Of a stretch of 7,421 nt of DNA, positions 1-6,020 are shown piece after piece. The notes below the pieces were generated by a model. That model saw only the letters and a list, made by a program, of their open reading frames with translations. It had not been told where the DNA came from and searched no databases. Made by a program: the position numbers and the translations under genes. This stretch comes from Flavisolibacter sp. (GTDB lineage Bacteria > Bacteroidota > Bacteroidia > Chitinophagales > Chitinophagaceae), in contig JACDAZ010000174.1 in the NCBI GenBank assembly GCA_013695175.1, forward strand, positions 1 to 7,421, read 5' to 3'. Positions within the stretch are counted from its first letter, which is position 1; each line of letters starts with the position of its first letter.

Positions 1-59
1 TTCTTACCCCTTGCATTACCACCCCCCAGCCCTCTATTATCGATTAAAAAAATCAAAAA

Positions 60-794
60 ATGAACCAGCCAAAAATTTATTTTGCACTTCTGTGTGCAGC
101 CATTTCTCTATTGTTGATTTCATGCGGAGATGCTACAACTTCAACCAGCTCTGAAACAGATAGCACAGCCAATACAAACACCTTAAGTAAAGACACAACA
201 TCAAACATTATTACTACACCTGAAAACATAGTTGTAGTCCGCTACAAAGTTTCCGATTATGCTAAATGGAGGTCTTTGTACGATACAAGGGATTCTATGC
301 GCACCGCTAACGGCCTTCACAATCTTGTACTTGGCCGTGGTGTGGAAGATACCAGCACAATAATGGTAGCGGTGAAAGCAGATGATATGGCAAAAGCAAA
401 AAACTTTACCAAAGACGCTTCTCTTAAATCAGCCCTGCAAAAAGGGCATGTAACAGGCACACCAAAATTTAACTTTACAACAGTTGTTTACCAGGACATG
501 TCGCCCAATATGTCGGAGTTGCGTGCTATGACTTTTTTTACTGTAAAAGACTGGGATGCATGGAAGACATCTTTTGAGGCATCAAGACAAACAAGGACAG
601 AAAATGGCCTTACCGACAGGGCCTATGGGCATGATGTGGATGATAACCGTAAAGTAGTTCTGGTAGTGGCTATAAACGATTCTGCCAGGGCTGAAGCTTT
701 TTGGAATTCAGACCTTATCAAACAGCGGCGGGCAGAGTCAGGCGTGGTAGGAAAAGTAGAGCGTTTTGTATACCGTGTAGTGCAAAAATATTAA
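60..794 (+). CDS. Lipoprotein with two tandem dimeric alpha/beta-barrel (ferredoxin-like) domains
   Basis: Seen: a 244-residue protein with a hydrophobic signal (residues 6-20) and a lipobox LISC ending at Cys22, so it should be lipid-anchored in the envelope. Residues 23-52 form a Ser/Thr-rich linker. Two homologous halves follow, about 57-145 and 154-242. Each begins with a beta strand, then a D-Y/W-x-x-W helix (DYAKW at 66-70, DWDAW at 164-168), then R-T-x-N-G-L (81-86 and 179-184), and each ends in a strand of the form F-x-x-V-V-Y or F-V-Y-R-V. The pattern resembles the ABM/Dabb-type dimeric alpha/beta barrel, where two such units pair; a tandem copy could make a pseudo-dimer in one chain. 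No catalytic residues are recognisable and the substrate is unknown. The start is the ATG just before the signal peptide; the upstream AAAAAA is not a clear ribosome binding site. The gene stands alone, with gene-free DNA after it. Confidence 0.85.
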   Translation: MNQPKIYFALLCAAISLLLISCGDATTSTSSETDSTANTNTLSKDTTSNIITTPENIVVVRYKVSDYAKWRSLYDTRDSMRTANGLHNLVLGRGVEDTSTIMVAVKADDMAKAKNFTKDASLKSALQKGHVTGTPKFNFTTVVYQDMSPNMSELRAMTFFTVKDWDAWKTSFEASRQTRTENGLTDRAYGHDVDDNRKVVLVVAINDSARAEAFWNSDLIKQRRAESGVVGKVERFVYRVVQKY

Positions 795-804
795 GAACAA
801 ATTT

Positions 805-821
805 TCACTGACTATCAGTGA
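805..821. repeat. Inverted repeat just after the first lipoprotein gene
   Basis: TCACTGA and TCAGTGA (805-811 and 815-821) can form a perfect 7-bp stem with a 3-base loop, 10 bases after the stop codon. It is placed like a terminator but no T-run follows on the plus strand (GGTTCGAAAAAA follows), so intrinsic termination is not well supported. Its right arm overlaps the left arm of the next inverted repeat (818-850), so the two hairpins exclude each other. Confidence 0.5.
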
Positions 822-850
822 GGTTCGAAAAAATAATAAAAGACCCTCAC
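818..850. repeat. Inverted repeat GTGAGG/CCTCAC with A-rich loop
   Basis: GTGAGG (818-823) pairs with CCTCAC (845-850); after one mismatch, TC (825-826) and GA (842-843) extend the stem. The loop is A-rich. It competes with the 805-821 hairpin for bases 818-821. The function is unknown. Confidence 0.4.
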
Positions 851-915
851 ACCTTTGCCTTTGTTGTGTTTGTAACCAACAACCGGAGAGCAGGCTATAA
901 CTGCGACATTCAATT

Positions 916-943
916 CCATTGCCGGTAACAACACCGGTAATGG
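916..943. repeat. Long inverted repeat, 11-bp stem with 6-base loop
   Basis: CCATTGCCGGT (916-926) and ACCGGTAATGG (933-943) pair over 11 positions with a single G-T wobble, around the loop AACAAC. This is the strongest hairpin in the window. The sequence after it on the plus strand is A-rich (AGTAAGAAAAAA). Read on the minus strand, the hairpin is preceded by TTTTTT and not followed by it, so it does not fit an intrinsic terminator in either direction. A weaker 6-bp repeat (TTGTTG 861-866, CAACAA 877-882) lies between it and the earlier pair. Confidence 0.55.
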
Positions 944-1009
944 AGTAAGAAAAAACTGTTTTTGTGGAGATAACTATCTGAAAGAATCCTGGAAATAAAC
1001 TGTGCATTC

Positions 1010-1200
1010 CATGGATAGCATAAATGGCTGCAAACCATATTGAAAAGCCTGCCGGTTTTTCAGTTCGCATATTTCATTTTAGTATTTTTCGTCAATGATT
1101 TCCAGGTGTAGGTCGTTTCCATTGGGAAAGGTCCTTCTGCTGTTTGCATTACCAACTTTTGTTTTGGTATGAGCTCAACAATTTCATAGGTATACTTCAG
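1010..1200 (-). pseudogene. Decayed C-terminal half of an SRPBCC/START-like (AHSA1-type) protein
   Basis: Reading the minus strand from 1200 gives a coherent protein segment that matches the conserved second half of SRPBCC proteins: TYEIVELIPKQKLVM, then TAEGPFPMETTYTW, in one frame. Around 1062 the reading must shift to continue as EKPAGFSIWFA (family form: R-N-x-G-x-P-A-G-F-S). Around 1028 it must shift again to give PFMLSM (family form P-F-M-x-x-A-M). Each shift equals one extra base or two lost bases. Directly upstream of 1200 the frame has a TAA stop, and I can see none of the usual N-terminal half, so it was deleted or diverged beyond recognition. The final helix after about 1010 is also not recognisable. 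The family binds small hydrophobic ligands or partner proteins; this copy cannot be functional. The intact SRPBCC gene at 5496-5969 lacks these diagnostic motifs, so this is not a recent copy of it. Confidence 0.75.
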
Positions 1201-1217
1201 TTAAATTTATAATAGAA

Positions 1218-1251
1218 AACCAATTAACTATAACAAGATTAATTATTGGTT
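1218..1251. repeat. AACCAAT...ATTGGTT inverted repeat upstream of the DUF2200 gene
   Basis: AACCAAT (1218-1224) and ATTGGTT (1245-1251) are perfect inverted 7-mers, 20 bases apart, ending 21 bases before the DUF2200 start codon. The spacing of about two helical turns (27 bases start to start) would suit a dimeric regulator or a weak hairpin in the leader. In AT-rich DNA a 7-bp match like this could also be chance. Confidence 0.3.
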
Positions 1252-1272
1252 GATTAACATATAACTCAAACT

Positions 1273-1638
1273 ATGAACAATACAACTTCACATGATGAGC
1301 GTATTGCAAAAATGTCATTCGCCTCAGTATATCCATACTACCTCACAAAGGCAGAGAAGAAAGGCAGGACAAAAGAAGAATTGCATCAGGTAATAGAATG
1401 GTTAACCGGTTTTGATAACAAGAAACTGCTGGGCCTTATTGAAAAAAAATTAAGTTTTGAAGCATTCTTTCAAAATGCAACATTAAATGCAAATGCACAC
1501 CTTATTACAGGTGTAATATGTGGTTATCGTGTAGAGGAAATTGAAAATCCGCTAATACAAAAAGTCAGGTACCTGGATAAGTTGGTGGATGAATTGGCAA
1601 AAGGTAGAAAGATGGAGAAAATTTTACGCGGTTCGTAG
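1273..1638 (+). CDS. DUF2200 family protein
   Basis: This 121-residue protein is recognisable as DUF2200, a small cytoplasmic family of unknown function. The family hallmarks are all present: [20 protein letters not shown] (residues 14-33), an E-W-L-T-G-F/Y-D segment (42-48), [18 protein letters not shown] (77-94), and the C-terminal [21 protein letters not shown] (99-119). The length is normal for the family and there is no signal peptide or membrane segment. The start at 1273 adds a 13-residue variable lead before the conserved Met14; starting at Met14 would drop only non-conserved residues, but the longer form agrees with family members that have a short lead. No ribosome binding site is obvious. 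It appears to be a single-gene unit. High confidence in the family, none in the function. Confidence 0.92.
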   Translation: MNNTTSHDERIAKMSFASVYPYYLTKAEKKGRTKEELHQVIEWLTGFDNKKLLGLIEKKLSFEAFFQNATLNANAHLITGVICGYRVEEIENPLIQKVRYLDKLVDELAKGRKMEKILRGS

Positions 1639-1848
1639 ATTATTATGGGAGCTAGTTTCCTCTTAAACATTCAAAATAATCAAAATGATTTCATAGAACG
1701 CTAAGAACCAATTCTCACATAAAAACACCATAAAATCACATTTCAACTTATAGATTTAAGAAGATATTCTTCATCAGGTTTGAGCACCCGGAAAGATATT
1801 TATTAAACAACTGCAATTATAAAACTCTCTGTTTAACTTCATTCTCTT

Positions 1849-2628
1849 ATGATCACTGTGTTGCAGATTCTTTTTGTTTTAGTTCTGATTATAATTATTA
1901 TACTTTTTGTTTTTCGGCCTAAAAGAACAGAAAACTTTGCACTGCCAGAACATTATCCTGATCTTTTAAACGACTATGTAAAGTTTTATGCAAATCTTCA
2001 TGAAGAAGAAAAAAAGAAATTTGAAACAAGGGTCCAAAAATTTTTATCCGGAGTAAAAATTACAGGGGTTCAGGCAGAAGTGGAAGATCTTGATCGTGTA
2101 CTTATTGGTGCTGCTGCAATTATTCCTGTTTATTTCATCAGAGACTGGGAATATATAAATCTCAGGGAAATACTTGTTTATCCCGGAAATTTTAATATGG
2201 ATTTTGACCAGCATGGAAACACCAGGACCATATCCGGTATGGTAGGAACAGGAGCTTTACAAAATGTAATGATCCTTACTAAATGGGAACTGCGACAGGG
2301 CTTTATAAACAGCAACAGCCATCGTAATACCGGCATACATGAATTCATTCACCTGATTGATAAAATGGATGGCACTTTTGATGGTGTTCCTGAAATATTG
2401 TTGGAAAGAAGATACGTAGCGCAGTGGAAGCAATTATTACAGGAGACAATCAGTAAAATGCGAAGAGGTGAATCTGATATTGATATGTATGGAGCCACCA
2501 GTACGGTTGAATGTTTTTCTGTGATATCTGAATATTTTTTTGAACAACCTGATTTGTTTGCACAAAACCATTCTGAATTAAACGAGATGCTTGAGCGAAT
2601 TTTTATTAAGAAAAATATTCCCTCCTGA
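1849..2628 (+). CDS. Membrane-anchored zinc peptidase of the MtfA/M90 family
   Basis: Seen: 259 residues with one N-terminal transmembrane helix (about 3-22), followed by a basic R-P-K-R flank that suggests the catalytic part faces the cytoplasm. The zinc-binding H-E-x-x-H motif is HEFIH at 164-168, inside G-I-H-E-F-I-H-L-I-D-K-M-D-G, the signature of the MtfA-type family. A second family block, V-E-C-F-S-V-I-S-E-Y-F-F-E-Q-P (220-234), holds the likely third metal ligand, Glu221 or Glu228. E. coli MtfA is a soluble peptidase that binds the glucose repressor Mlc. This homologue differs by being anchored, and no Mlc-like gene is nearby, so the physiological target is unknown. The stop overlaps the start of the next gene by one base (TGATG), which indicates translational coupling. 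No Shine-Dalgarno sequence is visible before the ATG. Confidence 0.9.
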   Translation: MITVLQILFVLVLIIIIILFVFRPKRTENFALPEHYPDLLNDYVKFYANLHEEEKKKFETRVQKFLSGVKITGVQAEVEDLDRVLIGAAAIIPVYFIRDWEYINLREILVYPGNFNMDFDQHGNTRTISGMVGTGALQNVMILTKWELRQGFINSNSHRNTGIHEFIHLIDKMDGTFDGVPEILLERRYVAQWKQLLQETISKMRRGESDIDMYGATSTVECFSVISEYFFEQPDLFAQNHSELNEMLERIFIKKNIPS

Positions 2629-3722
2629 TGTTGCTTACCGATATTATAATCAAAAGAATTAAAGAAGAAGGTGCCCTATCTTTTCACAACTTTATGGAAA
2701 TGGCTTTATATTATCCGCATTTAGGTTATTATAACAGAAGCCAAAGTAAGATAGGAAAAAGCGGTGATTTTTATACCAGTTCCAGCCTCACTCCTGCCTT
2801 TGGAGCCATGATAGGAAAACAATTGGAGCAGATGTGGGAAATTTTAGGAAAAGGAAATTTTACAATTGTAGAATATGGTGCAGGTACCGGGACTCTTTGT
2901 GCAGATATTTTAGAGTATCTAAAAAATAACGCCGACATGTATCCGCAATTGAAATATTGCATTATTGAAAAAGGTGCTGCCATGCGTGTAATACAAAAAA
3001 GTCATTTAAGTGAAAAGGTAAGCTGGTATGAAAACATAAGTGACTTAAATGGGTTTACCGGAGTGGTTTTATCAAATGAATTACTGGATAATTTTTCTGT
3101 GCACCAGGTAGTAATGGAAGATGAACTGATGGAAGTTTTTGTAGATCATCAAAATGAGTTTGTTGAAGTTTTAAAACCTGCAAAATCTGAACTAAAAGAT
3201 TATTTTACTGAACTAAATGTGGCCTTACCAAAGGGCTTTCGAACAGAAATAAATCTTGAAGCCATCGATTGGATAAAAGAAATTGCATCTACTTTACACA
3301 AGGGTTATGTAATTACCATTGATTACGGCGATACATCAGATAAACTGTACAGCGAAAGCAGGCGAAACGGCACCCTGTTAAGTTTTAATAAACATTCTAT
3401 AAACGACAACTTTTATAATGACATAGGAGAACAGGATATTACATCTCATGTCAATTTTTCAGCATTGAGCCATTGGGGATTAAAAAATGGTTTAACCTTT
3501 TGTGGCATCACCAACCAGGCAGGTTTTTTATTAAGATTGGGATTTAAGAATTACCTGCAAAAAATATTAATGAGTGAGCCGGGTCAGAATATGCTTAGCC
3601 TGATCAAAAAAGAAAATTTTATTTCCCAAAAATTAGTTTTTGAAATGGGTTTGAAAATCCAGGTGCTCATTCAAAGTAAAGGAGTTCCAAAAACTAATCT
3701 TGCAGGACTTACTGATGAATAA
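2628..3722 (+). CDS. MidA/NDUFAF7-family class I SAM-dependent methyltransferase
   Basis: This 364-residue protein carries the family blocks in order: G-D-F-Y-T-S-S-x-L-T-P-A-F-G near the N-terminus (46-59), the SAM-binding glycine loop E-Y-G-A-G-T-G-T-L (82-90), S-N-E-L-L-D-N-F (149-156), V-I-T-I-D-Y-G (228-234), R-N-G-T-L (246-250), and G-E-Q-D-I-T-S-H-V-N-F-S-A-L (267-280). The length is normal. The human relative NDUFAF7 symmetrically dimethylates an arginine of complex I subunit NDUFS2 and is needed for complex I assembly. The bacterial substrate is not known to me; the NDUFS2 counterpart NuoD would be the obvious candidate, but that is inference. The start overlaps the stop of the upstream peptidase gene, so the two are almost certainly one operon. 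The gene ends with TAA and a second TAA follows six bases later; the next gene is convergent. Confidence 0.92.
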   Translation: MLLTDIIIKRIKEEGALSFHNFMEMALYYPHLGYYNRSQSKIGKSGDFYTSSSLTPAFGAMIGKQLEQMWEILGKGNFTIVEYGAGTGTLCADILEYLKNNADMYPQLKYCIIEKGAAMRVIQKSHLSEKVSWYENISDLNGFTGVVLSNELLDNFSVHQVVMEDELMEVFVDHQNEFVEVLKPAKSELKDYFTELNVALPKGFRTEINLEAIDWIKEIASTLHKGYVITIDYGDTSDKLYSESRRNGTLLSFNKHSINDNFYNDIGEQDITSHVNFSALSHWGLKNGLTFCGITNQAGFLLRLGFKNYLQKILMSEPGQNMLSLIKKENFISQKLVFEMGLKIQVLIQSKGVPKTNLAGLTDE

Positions 3723-3763
3723 GTAATAAAAAAACCAATCCAATGAATCCAGATACTAAAGCC

Positions 3764-4300
3764 TTAAACCGTAAGCTTTCCTTCTATTGAATCATCTATA
3801 GTTTTCCCTAACATAGCACCGGCAGCCATTTTTAAAAAAGCTATAGCATTCACATCCTTGTTGTCCCAATAATATCCTTCTTTTGTTTCCACTTTAATTA
3901 CTGTAATCCTTGGATCATCTACACCTTCTGTAAACCATGTTTTTAGCATTGGATCCCACAGTTCCTTAATCAAATTTTTGTCAGTAGATATAGTAGACTT
4001 TCCATAAATGCTTAAAAAGTCGGATTGTGCTGAACCCTGGAATAAAAGATGTACAAGATTATCTTCTTCTATTTCCTGGTTTTTATAACTGTCGCTGGCA
4101 CTTAAAAACCAAAAATTACCTTCCTCATCCATTTTCTGAATGGACATGGGTCTTACATTTAAAGGTTCCCCGGTTCTTATACGGGTACAGAAAAAGCAGG
4201 TATTATTCTTTTCAGCCATTTCTTTGATTCTTTCACCGGCTTTAGTACCATGTAAGTCCTGATAGTTTTTTTCTTCCTGTTGTTTATTGATGCTATCCAT
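3764..4300 (-). CDS. General stress protein 26-like, pyridoxamine-5'-phosphate-oxidase-fold protein
   Basis: The 178-residue product has the split-barrel flavin-binding fold of GSP26-type proteins. Family blocks are C-F-F-C-T-R (35-40), N-V-R-P-M-S-I-Q-K (48-56), G-N-F-W-F-L-S (61-67), F-Q-G-S-A-Q-S-D-F-L-S-I-Y-G (87-100), W-D-P-M-L-K-T-W-F-T-E-G-V-D-D-P-R-I-T-V-I-K-V (a conserved stretch at 115-137), E-G-Y-Y-W-D (141-146) and D-D-S-I-E-G-K-L (169-176). It is probably a cytoplasmic flavin- or cofactor-binding protein with a stress role; true PNP oxidase activity is unlikely. I chose the ATG at 4300, because homologues begin near M-D-x-I-N-K; an in-frame ATG at 4324 would add eight residues without family similarity. 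The gene converges on the methyltransferase with 41 bases between stops and no clear terminator. Confidence 0.88.
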   Translation of the reverse strand: MDSINKQQEEKNYQDLHGTKAGERIKEMAEKNNTCFFCTRIRTGEPLNVRPMSIQKMDEEGNFWFLSASDSYKNQEIEEDNLVHLLFQGSAQSDFLSIYGKSTISTDKNLIKELWDPMLKTWFTEGVDDPRITVIKVETKEGYYWDNKDVNAIAFLKMAAGAMLGKTIDDSIEGKLTV

Positions 4301-4562
4301 AAATGAAACTTTTATGAATAACATAAAAGATTGTACCAGATGAAAAAAATATTGATTTGATGCAGCAAAAACGGGAATTCTGTTGAGGATTCTAAAAGAT
4401 TTTTTATAAAAGATATTCTACATGGCTAATGACCTGAAACAACTTAAATCAATTTTGAATTAAAAATGGAAATATTTTATATACTCCAAATACTTTAACA
4501 ACTAAACCACAAAATATTTTTTAAAAAGATGGAACTTTAATTACTCACTAAATCATTGTAAC

Positions 4563-4988
4563 ATGAAAAGTTTCTACCCACTAACCATGTTATTCCTCTT
4601 TTTATTTCTTTTTAGTTGCAGTAAAGATTTTTTGAAAAGCTATGATACAAGAATTATTGGAACCTGGCATATTACGGATGTAGATCGTTATGGTTGGGGT
4701 GGCGGATCAAATCATCTCCCTTTTACAAGTGGTACCTTTACATTTTATGAAGATGGCAAATTAAATTACACGGATGCTGCTAACAATCATTTTAATGGAA
4801 GTTGGGATATTGTAAAAAAGCAAATTAATGATGAATCAGTACGCAGCTTACAAGTAACCGCAGTTGATTTTACAAATCAACAGGTAAAAACTGAGTACTA
4901 TGATGATATTCAGTTTACAGGAACCAACAGGTTTAAAGCAACCACCATATCAGGTAATCGTACATACATCACCAATTTCCGCAGGTGA
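4563..4988 (+). CDS. Small lipocalin-like lipoprotein
   Basis: Seen: a 141-residue protein with a very hydrophobic signal (8-17) and a lipobox L-F-S-C ending at Cys19, followed by Ser-Lys-Asp. After the anchor come I-I-G-T-W-H-I (31-37), the G-x-W start typical of lipocalin-like beta barrels, then alternating strands such as T-F-T-F-Y-E-D-G-K-L-N-Y and F-N-G-S-W-D-I. The match to the lipocalin-like domains common in Bacteroidota lipoproteins is by pattern only. No ligand residues can be named. It lies between a divergent stress-protein gene and a broken PAS gene, and seems to be transcribed alone; the 238 bases upstream are AT-rich with no promoter I can defend. The start is the only ATG that gives a complete signal peptide. 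Confidence 0.8.
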   Translation: MKSFYPLTMLFLFLFLFSCSKDFLKSYDTRIIGTWHITDVDRYGWGGGSNHLPFTSGTFTFYEDGKLNYTDAANNHFNGSWDIVKKQINDESVRSLQVTAVDFTNQQVKTEYYDDIQFTGTNRFKATTISGNRTYITNFRR

Positions 4989-5006
4989 CTCTTTACGATT
5001 ATTAAA

Positions 5007-5038
5007 TTGCTGCTCCTGCTGAAGAATATATATTTTTG
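5007..5038 (+). promoter_or_regulatory. Bacteroidota-type promoter upstream of the PAS relic
   Basis: TTG at 5007-5009 is followed after 21 bases by TATTTTTG at 5031-5038, a full match to the Bacteroidota -7 element TAnnTTTG at an accepted spacing from the -33 TTG. Transcription would begin near 5045 and run into the broken PAS gene at 5100. It is the best promoter match I found in the window. No transcription data are available to confirm it. Confidence 0.5.
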
Positions 5039-5099
5039 ATATCTACAATGAATCTGTAGCTATGGGCATAAAAAAGGTTTTAGAACTGCTTCATAAAAA

Positions 5100-5445
5100 A
5101 TGATTTCAGAAATACAAGACTATGCCATCATTTTACTTGATATTGATGGTACTATCTTATCCTGGAATGCGGGAGCGGAAAACATTGAGATTATAAAGAG
5201 CAGGAAATTCCAGGTCAGAATTTTAGCATTTTTTATATGCCACTGGCAGGCATGCCGGGTTACTCCAGCAATTGATTGATCTTGCAAAAAAAGAAGGATG
5301 TGCAAGGCATGTAGTCCGCCGGTTAAGAAAAGATGGAACCATATTCTGGGGCAGTATTCTCATAACAGCTCTTCATGACGATGACGGAAATGTAATTGGT
5401 TTCACCAAGTTAACCCGGGAAGTGGCTGATTATGAAACCATGTAA
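5100..5445 (+). pseudogene. PAS-domain (sensor) gene broken by two frameshifts
   Basis: Three reading frames must be joined to recover one PAS domain. Frame one, from the ATG at 5100, gives S-E-I-Q-D-Y-A-I-I-L-L-D-I-D-G-T-I-L-S-W-N-A-G-A-E-N-I. The second frame, from about 5192, gives Y-K-E-Q-E-I-P-G-Q-N-F-S-I-F-Y-M-P. The third, from about 5257 to the TAA at 5443, gives L-I-D-L-A-K-K-E-G, R-R-L-R-K-D-G-T-I-F-W-G and I-T-A-L-H-D-D-D-G-N-V-I-G-F-T-K-L-T-R-E. This is the S-box PAS pattern (W-N-x-G-A-E ... G-x-N-F-S-x-F-Y ... R-K-D-G-x-x-F-W) used in histidine kinases. Each shift equals one lost base, and three or four residues usual after F-Y-M-P appear to be missing too. Translation from 5100 would stop at a TGA at 5278-5280. 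No kinase domain follows; the frame ends soon after T-R-E. Sequencing error is possible for single-base shifts. Confidence 0.82.
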
Positions 5446-5474
5446 TTGATTTACTTATTTTTTAAATAGATTTC
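5446..5474 (+). promoter_or_regulatory. Possible promoter of the SRPBCC gene
   Basis: TTG at 5446-5448 lies 18 bases before TAGATTTC (5467-5474), which matches TAnnTTTG except for the last base. It would start transcription near 5481, leaving a leader of about 15 bases before the ATG at 5496. The short leader and the one mismatch make this a modest call. Confidence 0.33.
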
Positions 5475-5495
5475 TGATTAATTTAAACCCATTAC

Positions 5496-5969
5496 ATGTC
5501 TGATTTACTAACACATTTTGTAGAAACCCAAATGCTTATTAGAAAACCCATTGCAACGGTTTTTGATGCATTTATTGATCCTTCTGTTACAAAGAATTTT
5601 TGGTTTACTAAGGGAAGCGATAAACTGGAAACAGGAAAAACTATTACCTGGGAATGGGAAATGTATAACATATCCACTAAAGTTTATGTAAAGGAAATCC
5701 AACCCAATAAAAAAATCAGCATTGAGTGGAATGAACCAGCAACTGTAGTTGATTTTGAATTTACACCTTTAGATAACGAGAGAACATATGTTGTCATCAG
5801 AAATTATGGATTTCATCAGACAGGTGATGAACTATTAAGTATTATCAGGGATTCAACAGGCGGCTTTACAACCGTACTGGATGGATTAAAAGCATACTTA
5901 GAACACAACATTAATCTGAATCTTATTATGGATAAATTTCCCAAAGAAGTGATGCAACATGGTAAATAA
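5496..5969 (+). CDS. SRPBCC family protein (AHSA1/START-like fold)
   Basis: The 157-residue protein shows the AHSA1-like pattern of the SRPBCC superfamily: I-x-K-P-I-A-T-V-F-D-A-F-I-D-P (15-29), F-W-F-T-K-G (35-40), G-K-T-I-T-W-E-W-E-M-Y (47-57), V-K-E-I-Q-P-N-K-K-I-S-I-E-W (64-77) and the C-terminal helix S-T-G-G-F-T-T-V-L-D-G-L-K-A-Y-L-E-H-N (119-137). The fold is a helix-grip with a deep hydrophobic pocket. Members act as ligand carriers, cyclases or stress proteins, and the ligand cannot be told from sequence. It has no signal peptide, so it is cytoplasmic. A VOC-fold gene follows after 51 bases on the same strand. The start at 5496 gives a normal-length product; no Shine-Dalgarno sequence is seen. 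Confidence 0.88.
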   Translation: MSDLLTHFVETQMLIRKPIATVFDAFIDPSVTKNFWFTKGSDKLETGKTITWEWEMYNISTKVYVKEIQPNKKISIEWNEPATVVDFEFTPLDNERTYVVIRNYGFHQTGDELLSIIRDSTGGFTTVLDGLKAYLEHNINLNLIMDKFPKEVMQHGK

Positions 5970-5975
5970 GAGTTT

Positions 5976-5983
5976 TATTTTTG
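5976..5983 (+). promoter_or_regulatory. TAnnTTTG element before the VOC gene
   Basis: TATTTTTG at 5976-5983 matches the Bacteroidota -7 element fully, 37 bases before the VOC start codon. No TTG is found at the expected distance upstream, so this is a half match. If real, the VOC gene could be transcribed separately from the SRPBCC gene. Confidence 0.28.
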
Positions 5984-6020
5984 AAATAACATTGTATTCA
6001 CTTCATGTAAAACTTTTAAT

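Noticed and set aside
815..919. A short minus-strand frame of 34 codons ending near the first hairpin
   Set aside because: It covers the inverted repeats, has no family resemblance that I know and no promoter; it is more likely a by-product of the repeat sequence. A search for conserved copies would decide.
738..1070. A 110-codon open frame on the minus strand after the first lipoprotein gene
   Set aside because: Only its first residues (EKPAGFSIWFA) are protein-like and they belong to the broken SRPBCC relic; the rest has no recognisable pattern and runs into the 3' end of the lipoprotein gene.
2771..2983. A minus-strand open frame inside the methyltransferase gene
   Set aside because: It lies wholly within a well-supported gene and shows no family pattern.
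3723..3763. A possible bidirectional terminator between the convergent methyltransferase and GSP26-like genes
   Set aside because: The 41 bases contain no stable inverted repeat, only a short A-run.
4027..4227. A plus-strand open frame inside the GSP26-like gene
   Set aside because: It is antisense to a clear family member and has no coding features of its own.
4344..4366. A possible minus-strand promoter for the GSP26-like gene (TTG and TATTTTTT)
   Set aside because: The spacing is only 14 bases and the -7 box lacks its last G, below what I would accept.
5120..5305. A minus-strand open frame across the PAS relic
   Set aside because: The plus strand carries unmistakable PAS motifs here; the antisense frame is a shadow.
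5492..5702. Two minus-strand open frames inside the SRPBCC gene
   Set aside because: They are antisense to a well-matched SRPBCC protein and resemble no known family.
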